Assembly: GCA_011050085.1 (NCBI GenBank)
Contig: DRGL01000009.1
Span: forward strand, 38,586-102,585
Length of the DNA stretch: 64,000 nucleotides
Reading direction: 5' to 3'
Origin: Pricia antarctica
GTDB lineage: Bacteria > Bacteroidota > Bacteroidia > Flavobacteriales > Flavobacteriaceae
Shown: positions 56,206-64,000 of the stretch, one piece after another
Layout of the letters: the number at the start of each line of letters is the position of its first letter
How positions within the stretch are numbered: the first letter of the stretch is position 1
The notes under the pieces: model-generated
What the model was told of the DNA's origin: nothing
The model's input: only the letters and a program-made list of their open reading frames with translations
Databases searched by the model: none
Program-made: the position numbers and the translations under genes

Positions 56206-59200
56206 ATGTTAAAAAAAATCACCGCATTGCTCCCTATTTTCTTAGGGGTGTTTGTTTCTGGGGTATCCCAAGAGACCAAAATCTACACGCACGACCAAAA
56301 AGAATATCAAGATGCCCTTGCGCTTTATAACAACGAGCAATATCAAACGGCGCAATTCATCTTTTCCAAGGTCAAAGAAAATACCGATAATTTAGAGACC
56401 CAGGCTAACAGCGCCTATTACGAAGCCAATGCTGCAGTACGTTTGAACCAATTAGGGGCAGACCGGTTGATGGAAAGTTTTGTTTCCAACTATCCCACCT
56501 CTACCAAACGCAATTCCGCTTTCGTAGATGTGGCAGAATATTACTTTGAGACGGGTAAATATCCCTACGCCTTGAAATGGTACAATAAGGTTGATCAAAA
56601 GGCACTTTCACGCGGTGAAATGGACAAATTTAATTTTAATTACGGGTACTCCCTTTTTTCTTCCGGAAAGCAAAAGGAAGCCGAAAGTTATTTACAAAAG
56701 GTAGAAAGCTCAACCAAATATGGTTCTCAATCAAAATACTATCAAGGCTATATTGCCTATCAACAAGATGATTACGATACCGCCAACCAGCGCTTTGATG
56801 AAATCAAGGATCCCGAGATTTTAAAAGAGAAAATGGATTATTATCAGGCTGACATGAACTTTAAGCTTGGTAAATTCGAGGAAGCCATCGCCCTGGCCAA
56901 AAAACAGATGGCGAAAAACGACCGCAAAGAGAAATCTGAATTGAGCAAGATTATTGGCGAGAGCTATTTCAATTTAGAACAGTATGCGGATGCCATCCCA
57001 TATTTAGAAGAGTACAGGGGAAAGAAAGGCAAGTTCAGCAATACGGATTATTATCTTCTGGGTTATTCCTTTTATAAACAAGGCGATTATGCCAATGCCA
57101 TACAGCAGTTCAACAAGATAATTGACGGAAATAATAGCGTATCCCAAAATGCATACTACCATTTAGCGGAATGTTATTTGAAATTGGATAAAAAGCAGGA
57201 AGCCTTGAACGCTTTTCGCAATGCTTCCCAAATGAATTTCTCTCCTGAAATCAAAATGGATGCCGATTTGAACTATGCCCGCTTGAGCTATGAAATAGGT
57301 AACCCGTACGAGCCTGTTCCCACTGTAATTTCCGATTATTTGGAAAGATATCCCAATGGGAAAAATACACAGGAAATGCAGGAATTATTGGTTGATTCGT
57401 ACATCACTTCCAAGAACTTCGAGGGCGCCATGGCGCTTTTGGAAAAGAATCCGAAGTACGCCAGTAAGTCCACCTATCAAAAAGTAGCGTATTATCGGGG
57501 CATCGAACTCTTTATGGATGGTGATTACGCCGCTTCGACCCAGAACTTTGAAAAATCGCTAGAGAATGCCGAGGATGGACTTTTTGAGGCGCGCGCCAAT
57601 TATTGGAAAGCTGAATCGGAGTATCTCTTGAACCGTTTTGACGATGCCTTGGTCGATTATATTCAATTTCAACAGAATTCCAAGGCAAAATCTACTGAGG
57701 AATATAAGGATCTGGATTATAATTTGGCCTATACCTATTTCAAACTGAAGGACTATGATAACGCTATAGCCTACTTTACCAATGCTACCGGTAAAGCTAG
57801 TGGAGATACCCAAAAAATGTACGATGCCTATTTGCGATTGGGCGATAGCTATTTTGTGACAAGCAAATACTGGCCTGCCATTGAAACCTATAACAAAGCA
57901 CTGGCGCTTACCGGAACTGATAAAGCATACGCCGCCTTTCAAAAAGCAATCAGTTATGGATTTGTAGACCGCCGCGACACTAAAATCGAGGAGTTACGCA
58001 CGTTCGCATCTGCCTATCCGAATTCAAGTTTGCGCGACGATGCCCTTTTTGAACTGGGCAATACGTTAATTTCAGCCGGAAAAGAACAGCAAGGCCTTCA
58101 GACGTATGATAATTTAAGGCGGGAGTACGGTACAAGTACATTGGTGCCACAAGCCATGATGCGTCAAGGCCTGGTACACTACAATGCCAATCGAAGTGAA
58201 CAGGCCTTGGCGGAATTTAAGGCCGTTGTGCGTGATTATCCCAATACGCAAGAGGCTATACAGGCCGTCTCTACCGCTAAACTTATATACGTTGATCTGG
58301 GCCGTGTCGACGAGTACGCCGCATGGGTCGAGAACCTTGATTTTGTAGAGGTCGCCGATGGGGAACTCGACACTGCGACTTTCGAATCTGCGGACAAGCA
58401 AAATATGGAAGGGAATAAGGATGCCGCCATCAAGGGATATGAGAATTATATTAAGCAATTTCCGAACGGAACTAACGCCGTGAAGTCACATTTCAATTTG
58501 GCACAACTCTATTTTGGCAAGGGACAGAAAGATAATGCGCTACCGCATTACAAATATGTTGCAGAGAAATCCGGTGGGGAATATGCCGAACAATCCCTGA
58601 CCCGGGTATGCGAAATCTATATTGGCAAAGACGACTATGTGGCGGCCGTTCCCTATTTAGAGCGTTTGGAGAATCAAGCCGATATTCAGCAAAACCGTGT
58701 TTTCGCCCAGTCTAACCTTATGAAGGGCTATTATGAGGAGAACAACTATGCCAAGACCTTGGACTATGCCAACAAAGTACTTGCCGTACCGACTATAGAC
58801 AACCGTATCAAAAGTGATGCGCATATTATGATCGCTCGTGCCGCAATTGCTACAGGCGATGAAATAAAGGCTGAAAGTGCCTATCAAGATGTATTAAAAA
58901 TCGCCACAGGTGAAACTGCCGCAGAGGCTCTTTATTATGATGCCTATTTTAAAAACAAGGCACAGAATTTCGAGACCTCAAATGCCTCCGTTCAAAAATT
59001 GGCCAAAGATTATTCTAGCTACAAGGAGTGGGGCGGTAAAGGGCTGGTCATTATGGCCAAAAACTTTTATGCACTTGGTGATGCCTATCAAGCTACCTAT
59101 ATATTGGATAACGTGACGACCAATTTTAGCCAATATGCCGAACTGGTTTCGGAAGCTAAAGCAGAGTTGGCAAGTATTAAGTCTAAAGAGGCTCAGAGTA

Positions 59201-59229
59201 ATTCTTCGATTCGTACCGATGGTAATTAA
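56206..59229 (+). CDS. Large periplasmic tetratricopeptide-repeat protein
   Basis: The 1007-residue protein has a signal peptide (about 1-22, SQET) and about twenty TPR-like helical repeats with the recurring YxxGxYxxAIxYF pattern (for example YADAIPYLEEYRGKKGKFSN, YFKLKDYDNAIAYF). Such repeats bind partner proteins. The gene is followed directly by an outer-membrane barrel gene, so the two may act together at the envelope. No enzyme motif is seen. Confidence 0.85.
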   Translation: MLKKITALLPIFLGVFVSGVSQETKIYTHDQKEYQDALALYNNEQYQTAQFIFSKVKENTDNLETQANSAYYEANAAVRLNQLGADRLMESFVSNYPTSTKRNSAFVDVAEYYFETGKYPYALKWYNKVDQKALSRGEMDKFNFNYGYSLFSSGKQKEAESYLQKVESSTKYGSQSKYYQGYIAYQQDDYDTANQRFDEIKDPEILKEKMDYYQADMNFKLGKFEEAIALAKKQMAKNDRKEKSELSKIIGESYFNLEQYADAIPYLEEYRGKKGKFSNTDYYLLGYSFYKQGDYANAIQQFNKIIDGNNSVSQNAYYHLAECYLKLDKKQEALNAFRNASQMNFSPEIKMDADLNYARLSYEIGNPYEPVPTVISDYLERYPNGKNTQEMQELLVDSYITSKNFEGAMALLEKNPKYASKSTYQKVAYYRGIELFMDGDYAASTQNFEKSLENAEDGLFEARANYWKAESEYLLNRFDDALVDYIQFQQNSKAKSTEEYKDLDYNLAYTYFKLKDYDNAIAYFTNATGKASGDTQKMYDAYLRLGDSYFVTSKYWPAIETYNKALALTGTDKAYAAFQKAISYGFVDRRDTKIEELRTFASAYPNSSLRDDALFELGNTLISAGKEQQGLQTYDNLRREYGTSTLVPQAMMRQGLVHYNANRSEQALAEFKAVVRDYPNTQEAIQAVSTAKLIYVDLGRVDEYAAWVENLDFVEVADGELDTATFESADKQNMEGNKDAAIKGYENYIKQFPNGTNAVKSHFNLAQLYFGKGQKDNALPHYKYVAEKSGGEYAEQSLTRVCEIYIGKDDYVAAVPYLERLENQADIQQNRVFAQSNLMKGYYEENNYAKTLDYANKVLAVPTIDNRIKSDAHIMIARAAIATGDEIKAESAYQDVLKIATGETAAEALYYDAYFKNKAQNFETSNASVQKLAKDYSSYKEWGGKGLVIMAKNFYALGDAYQATYILDNVTTNFSQYAELVSEAKAELASIKSKEAQSNSSIRTDGN

Positions 59230-59239
59230 GAAGGCGACG

Positions 59240-61042
59240 ATGTATAGAAAAATGATAAAAAAGAACACTAATACAATGCACGGAAATATAAAACTGATCT
59301 TACTGCTACTGCTGGGATTTTCTCAGATTATCTTCGCCCAAGACGACGAAAACAGTGAAGAGACTGATGATATAGGTACGGAATCCATAACGGTAACCAA
59401 GGCATACACGCCAACAATTTCCGATGCGTTCAAGATTAAGACCGTTCCTACGTTCAACGATTCTATCGTTTTACAAAAAAAGAAAATCGAATACACTATA
59501 TATTCAGTGCCCGTCGCATCAACTTTTACGCCTGCCAAAGCAACAGCGACCGCGGTGAAAAAGTTACCGCCGCCAGTACTTTTCAATTCCTATGCTACAG
59601 CAGGAGGTGGAAATCCCGCAAATCTCATGGCGAAATTTTATACGAGCCGTGAAATTGACCGAGAATCAGGGTATACGATTGGGCTTGATCACAATTCCTC
59701 AGCAGGTGACATCGACGGTGTCGCGCTGAAAAACGTATATGCCGATACAAAATTGGATGGCTCGTATGTAAAAAGAGATCGTGATTTAAATTGGGGCTTT
59801 GATATAGGCGCGCAACATCAGCTATACAACTGGTACGGAATTCCCGATGGTGTTTTTACAGAAGAGGTAGTCGACGCGATTGAAGAGCGCCAAAACTATT
59901 TTATGGCGGAAGCAGATGCGCATATCAATGTACAGGAGGCTTATTTTGAAAATGCCGAACTAAAGTACCGACGTTTTTGGGATGCCGTACAATCTGGTGA
60001 AAACAGGGCAGTGTTCAAAACAAGCTTTGCATTTCCCGTAGCCGATGAATCTTTTGGAATACAATTTAAGGCAGATTATGTCAATGGAAACTTTGATAAT
60101 GCCAGCTTAAACAATACCACCAATGCTCCAGCTATTCGATATAGCAACCTACAGGTCGGCATTAACCCAAGCCTTCGGCTATTACGCGATGATTTTTCCC
60201 TGAACTTGGGTGTGAATTTAGTATATGGACTCGATACGGAAAATAGTGACGGCAATTTTTATATCTATCCTGCGGTAACCGCTTCCTATCGGCTGCTCGA
60301 TCAGTTGGCTGTTGTGTATGGTGGGGTAGAAGGAGAGCTAAAACAAAATTCCTATTACGGATTTGTAGAAGATAATCCTTATATCTCCCCAACCATAAAT
60401 ATCGTACCAACAGATACGAAATATGATGGATATATCGGATTGAAAGGGCAATTGTTGCCGACATTAAGTTATAATATCAAAGCATCGTACACAGCTGAAG
60501 ACCGTAGTCCCCTTTTCAAATTGAACCCACAAAACACCTTTCGTAATGATGAAAAAGGATATTATTATGGTAATTCGTTCGAGGTCTTCTATGATGATAT
60601 AAAGACTGTCGGCGTATTCGGTGAGCTCAACGTTGATGTTAACCGAAATTTCACCTTGGGAGTAAATGCAGAATATTATGATTATTCCACAGAGACCGAA
60701 AACCCGGCTTGGAACCGTCCCAATTTGAAAGGCTCCTTATTTTTAGATTATCAAATCGGCGAAAAATGGTATGCCGGCACAAATTTATTCTACGTAGGCG
60801 AACGCGAAGATGTGGCTACCATTGCTGACCAAACCGGAATTCCATCCAATTTTTCGGCAGAGATTATTACGTTAGACAGTTTTTTCGATGCCAATGCCCA
60901 CATTGGTTACCGGTACAATAAGCAGCTTTCCATTTTCCTAAAAGCTGCCAACATCGCCAACAATAACTATCTGCGCTGGGCGAACTACCCCGTTCAGGGG
61001 CTGCAAGTTATGGGAGGTTTGACCTATAAGTTCGATCTTTAG
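59240..61042 (+). CDS. Outer-membrane TonB-receptor-like beta-barrel protein
   Basis: The start is set at ATG 59240, eleven bases after the TPR stop. Upstream frames inside the TPR gene are not used. A signal peptide follows (HGNIKLILLLLLGFSQIIFA). The N-terminus reads DDENSEETDDIGTESITVTK, a TonB-box-like region. The remaining protein has strands such as YTIGLDHNSSAGDIDGVALK and a C-terminal QVMGGLTYKFDL with terminal aromatic. No plug with the SusC motif is seen, so it is a smaller barrel of this type. It is coupled to the TPR protein. Substrate is unknown. Confidence 0.8.
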   Translation: MYRKMIKKNTNTMHGNIKLILLLLLGFSQIIFAQDDENSEETDDIGTESITVTKAYTPTISDAFKIKTVPTFNDSIVLQKKKIEYTIYSVPVASTFTPAKATATAVKKLPPPVLFNSYATAGGGNPANLMAKFYTSREIDRESGYTIGLDHNSSAGDIDGVALKNVYADTKLDGSYVKRDRDLNWGFDIGAQHQLYNWYGIPDGVFTEEVVDAIEERQNYFMAEADAHINVQEAYFENAELKYRRFWDAVQSGENRAVFKTSFAFPVADESFGIQFKADYVNGNFDNASLNNTTNAPAIRYSNLQVGINPSLRLLRDDFSLNLGVNLVYGLDTENSDGNFYIYPAVTASYRLLDQLAVVYGGVEGELKQNSYYGFVEDNPYISPTINIVPTDTKYDGYIGLKGQLLPTLSYNIKASYTAEDRSPLFKLNPQNTFRNDEKGYYYGNSFEVFYDDIKTVGVFGELNVDVNRNFTLGVNAEYYDYSTETENPAWNRPNLKGSLFLDYQIGEKWYAGTNLFYVGEREDVATIADQTGIPSNFSAEIITLDSFFDANAHIGYRYNKQLSIFLKAANIANNNYLRWANYPVQGLQVMGGLTYKFDL

Positions 61043-61441
61043 TATTTTACTGAAGGTAAGATTTAGCTGCATTTATACGGCAAGGTGTCGTACTATACAA
61101 TTAAGATTTTGTATTAAATCCGTAACGGTTTTGTTTTAGGAAGTAGATTGGGTTAATACTGTTTACTTTGATAGCTCCGATTTTCTATATCCAGAAGTCG
61201 GATACAATACGATTATAAATATTGTTTGAAGGTCGTTTGATGTACTCATCACGAAGTACTATAAATACCCTGTTGTCCTAATAACGAGTATCCCCGTATG
61301 TTATCAGCATTCCATATTTGGTATTATCGGTAATTCTTATTTTTGCAAAGTCCTTTAAAAGTAGTCGCTATGCTATATTTTATCCAATACGCGAAGAAAA
61401 GGCTTTCGTATGGCTTTCAAAGTCTTGTTTCTTTTTCTACG
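61043..61441. other. Intergenic region with promoter of the cytochrome-like gene
   Basis: The TATTTTTG box at 61338-61345 matches TAnnTTTG. It puts the transcription start near 61352, so the Met at 61343 cannot begin translation. The next candidates are at 61370 and 61442. No other gene is seen. Confidence 0.5.
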
Positions 61442-62854
61442 ATGCGCTTAATCGGTTTGTTCATTTTGGCGTTTTCGTTGGCTTTCACGGGTTGTAAATC
61501 CGATAGTACAGACACGGAACCTATTGTAGATATAGATACTGATGGCGATGGTATTTTAGATGCCGATGAGGTATTGAACGGTAGCAATAAAAATAATCCA
61601 TGTGATCCCAAACCTGCTTCCGGATACTTAGGATACGATACTGATAATACGATATGGCTGGGTGCCGATTGTGATACCGATGGTATTACCAACGCCCAAG
61701 AACTGACAGATGGCTCTAACCCCTTTGTAAATGAACTAAAGGATACCGATGGTGACGGTATTGCCGATTTTCAGGAGATTGTAGACGGTACGGACAAAGA
61801 CAGTGCCTGCGACCCCGTACAGAACGAAAATTATACAGGCTATAACGCTTCCAGTACAATATGGGGGAACGCTGATTGTGATGCCGATGGCGTCAGTAAT
61901 GGCGATGAGGTGGCTGCCAACACAAATCCATATCTCGATGATGTAGTCTATGCCAAAGTAGAATTTCTTCCCACATTATCCGAATTACAAATTTTTAAAG
62001 GCAATCCCTCTGAATTAGAAGTCAACAGTACCACCATTGAATATAGCTTAATTACGCCTCTATACTCCGACTATTCGCATAAATTCAGAACCATATCCTT
62101 GCCAGAGGGCACGCAGATAAGGTATAATGGGGATGGTTTATTGGAATTCCCGGATAATACTGTGATTAGCAAGACCTTTTATTATTTCAACGATGAACGC
62201 AATCCAGCATTAGGCACTAAACTTATCGAGACCCGTTTGCTAATTAAAAAAAATGGGGTTTGGACTATGGGAAATTACCTTTGGAACGATGAACAGGATG
62301 AGGCGTTTTTTGGAACCGCCGCGCCGACCGTAGCGGTGGACTGGATTGATATCAATGGTGAAAATAGATCAGCGGACTATAAAGTCCCCTTCTCGGTGAA
62401 CTGTACCCAATGTCATAATGTGAATGATGTAAGTAGGCCTATCGGACCCAAGGCTAGAAATTTGAACTTTACCTTTAACGGAAAGAATCAGTTACAGCAT
62501 TTTATTGATAGGGGATTACTTGCGGATGCCCCCGCTATTGCAGAAATAGAAAGCGTTCCCGATTGGGCGGATACCTCGGTAAACCTTGAAGCCCGAACAC
62601 GCGCTTATATGGATATCAACTGCGCGCATTGCCATCAACCTGGCGGAATGCAGGACGCTAACATCGGTGTTCGTCCAGATTTTAGATATGAGACATCGTT
62701 TGAAGAAAGTAATATTTTTGAATTCAGGGCCGATATTAGAAACCGCGTAGAAACCGCCCCGGGCTTTGGGCCTTCAATGCCATTGATAGGAAGAAACCAA
62801 TTGCATCGCGAGGGTGTGGCGCTTATTCAGGAGTATATCGATTCACTCGATTAA
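61442..62854 (+). CDS. Lipoprotein with calcium loops and two heme-binding CxxCH motifs
   Basis: The start at 61442 (MRLIGLFILAFSLAFTGC) gives a clean lipobox. The first 160 residues hold thrombospondin type 3-like DTDGDGILDADE and DADGVSNGDE loops that bind calcium. The later part has two heme sites, CTQCH and CAHCH, and a DUF-like domain with TPLYSDYSHKFRTISLPEGT. It resembles secreted cytochrome-like proteins of Bacteroidota. A role in surface electron transfer or polysaccharide binding is guesswork. Alternatively it starts at 61370. Confidence 0.75.
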   Translation: MRLIGLFILAFSLAFTGCKSDSTDTEPIVDIDTDGDGILDADEVLNGSNKNNPCDPKPASGYLGYDTDNTIWLGADCDTDGITNAQELTDGSNPFVNELKDTDGDGIADFQEIVDGTDKDSACDPVQNENYTGYNASSTIWGNADCDADGVSNGDEVAANTNPYLDDVVYAKVEFLPTLSELQIFKGNPSELEVNSTTIEYSLITPLYSDYSHKFRTISLPEGTQIRYNGDGLLEFPDNTVISKTFYYFNDERNPALGTKLIETRLLIKKNGVWTMGNYLWNDEQDEAFFGTAAPTVAVDWIDINGENRSADYKVPFSVNCTQCHNVNDVSRPIGPKARNLNFTFNGKNQLQHFIDRGLLADAPAIAEIESVPDWADTSVNLEARTRAYMDINCAHCHQPGGMQDANIGVRPDFRYETSFEESNIFEFRADIRNRVETAPGFGPSMPLIGRNQLHREGVALIQEYIDSLD

Positions 62855-62929
62855 GCTACTCCCTAATAATCCATTTTAAAGAAACAAGTGCCATTCAGTT
62901 GCTTTTCCTATTTTTGAGGAAGCTAAAAA

Positions 62930-64000
62930 ATGCTCATGCATTCCATTCGCATACCTAGTAATAGCGTCTTACTTCTTCATTTGCTATTCACGTGTTTTGC
63001 ATTTCCCCAAAATCTTATAAAAAATCCCAGTTTCGAAGAGTTTGAACAATGCCCTAAAAAACTGGGGAACTTTGAATCGGATGTCGTAGGATGGTCTACG
63101 CCCACGGAAGGTTCAACAGATTATTTCAACGCTTGTAGCACAGCTATGGGAACCCCAGAAAATTTCAATGGGAGACAACCTGCGGAGTTCGGGCTAGGTT
63201 ACGCGGGCCTATACCTATACGCTGCCGAAGACTACCGTGAATATTTGCAAGCTGAATTGATCCAGCCCCTAAAGCGCGGTAGGGTATATGAGGTCTCTTT
63301 CTTTATAAGTTTAGCCGAACGTTCCGATTTTGCAGTTAGGGAATTCGGTGTGCTTTTCGCTAAGAATGCAATGAAAATTGCCATTAGAAAAGTACTTTCA
63401 AGAGCACATTGGTATCGGCAAAAAGAAAACCTGTATACCTATGAAGAGATGGATACAGGCAATTTCATCACCAATCAAGAAGTTTGGACGACCGTTAGCA
63501 CACAATTTGTTGCGAAGGGTGGTGAAAAATATATGATTTTGGGAAATTTAAAGAACAACGCCCGTACTCGAAAAATCGAAATCGGGCCTTTGGCCAAGCA
63601 AGGAGCCTATTACTATATAGACCAAGTCGAGGTAAAGGTTGCCAATCCGATCAATACCTTGCCGGAGACGACCAATTCTTACCGCACAGTTGTTGGGAAA
63701 GATAGTATTCCGCTAGATAAAACCCAGGTTTTTGAAAGTGTTCTTTTTGAATTCGACCATTTCGAGATTTTAAAAACGGCAGAAGCAGAAGTGCGGCGGA
63801 TATTCAATTATCTAAAGGCCAACCCTGGTTCAAATATTACGATAACCGGCCACACCGATTCCATCGGCCAAAATGATTACAATAAGCGGCTTTCCAATCA
63901 AAGGGCGAAAGCGATAGCTGACTATTTAATAGCACTGGGCATTCACGAAAACAGGATAAATTCGCGGGGCCATGGAGGTCAGAAACCGATAGCGACGAAT
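62930..64000 (+). CDS. OmpA-family outer-membrane protein (partial, runs off the window)
   Basis: It starts at ATG 62930 (MLMHSIRIPSNSVLLLHLLF), has a signal peptide ending near CFAFPQ, and is open to the right edge (357 codons seen). Residues about 25-235 form a beta-rich domain with a lectin-like look (NPSFEEFEQCPKKLGNFESD). The end holds the OmpA peptidoglycan-binding motif: GHTDSIGQNDYNKRLSNQRA, KAIADYLIALGIHENRIN, SRGHGGQKP. It anchors the outer membrane to the cell wall in this family. Confidence 0.85.
   Translation, partial: MLMHSIRIPSNSVLLLHLLFTCFAFPQNLIKNPSFEEFEQCPKKLGNFESDVVGWSTPTEGSTDYFNACSTAMGTPENFNGRQPAEFGLGYAGLYLYAAEDYREYLQAELIQPLKRGRVYEVSFFISLAERSDFAVREFGVLFAKNAMKIAIRKVLSRAHWYRQKENLYTYEEMDTGNFITNQEVWTTVSTQFVAKGGEKYMILGNLKNNARTRKIEIGPLAKQGAYYYIDQVEVKVANPINTLPETTNSYRTVVGKDSIPLDKTQVFESVLFEFDHFEILKTAEAEVRRIFNYLKANPGSNITITGHTDSIGQNDYNKRLSNQRAKAIADYLIALGIHENRINSRGHGGQKPIATN

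Noticed and set aside
59135..59239. Start of the barrel gene at 59135, inside the TPR gene
   Set aside because: The extra residues are not signal-peptide-like. ATG 59240 follows the TPR stop and gives a proper signal sequence.

Overview
The window reads as chromosome of a marine-type member of the Flavobacteriaceae (Bacteroidota). The evidence is AT-rich intergenic DNA, TAnnTTTG-type -7 boxes, a SusC/SusD pair with FecR and an ECF sigma factor, two sulfatases, many outer-membrane beta-barrels, and a tmRNA encoding the tag GESNYALAA. No species can be named from sequence alone, and no database search was run.

The left half (about 529-34151) looks like one integrated mobile island of about 33.6 kb inserted at the 3' end of the tmRNA gene ssrA. 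A 22-bp direct repeat of the tmRNA 3' end lies at 529-550 and 34130-34151, with similar terminator hairpins beside each copy. An IntDOT-like tyrosine recombinase gene (32668-33900) sits next to the intact tmRNA. From left to right the island holds: an outer-membrane coiled-coil protein with small companions (1049-3666); a decayed IS256-family element; a two-gene unit of a secreted and a four-helix membrane protein; a decayed IS3-family element; a metallophosphoesterase-STAND NTPase with a one-helix membrane partner, a defence candidate; broken PH-domain and serine-recombinase genes; a metzincin lipoprotein; a compact polysaccharide utilisation locus (sulfatase, SusD, SusC with STN domain, FecR, ECF sigma); a replication and mobilisation module (excisionase-like HTH, primase-like fragment, HTH protein, DnaC-like ATPase, BfmA/BtgA-like protein); a broken nuclease gene; a HipBST-type toxin-antitoxin operon with three operators at exact 40-bp spacing; a secreted DNase I-like enzyme; and the integrase.

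The right half is ordinary chromosome: an alanine/saccharopine dehydrogenase-like enzyme, a PHP phosphoesterase, outer-membrane phospholipase A, kdsA, two paralogous small barrels, a decayed esterase gene, typA, a ROK glucokinase, a second sulfatase, a class V aminotransferase, and a NUDIX protein with membrane helices. A chemoreceptor-independent CheB / CheB-CheR-PAS-histidine kinase / response regulator cluster follows, with the large sensor split by a one-base slip in an A6 run. After it come ftsE, a large TPR protein with an outer-membrane barrel partner, a cytochrome-like lipoprotein and a partial OmpA-family protein.

A striking feature of the island is the number of genes inactivated by single in-frame nonsense codons while the reading frame downstream stays intact. 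Sites are at 3134, 4847, 4985, 7087, 12080 and 29409.
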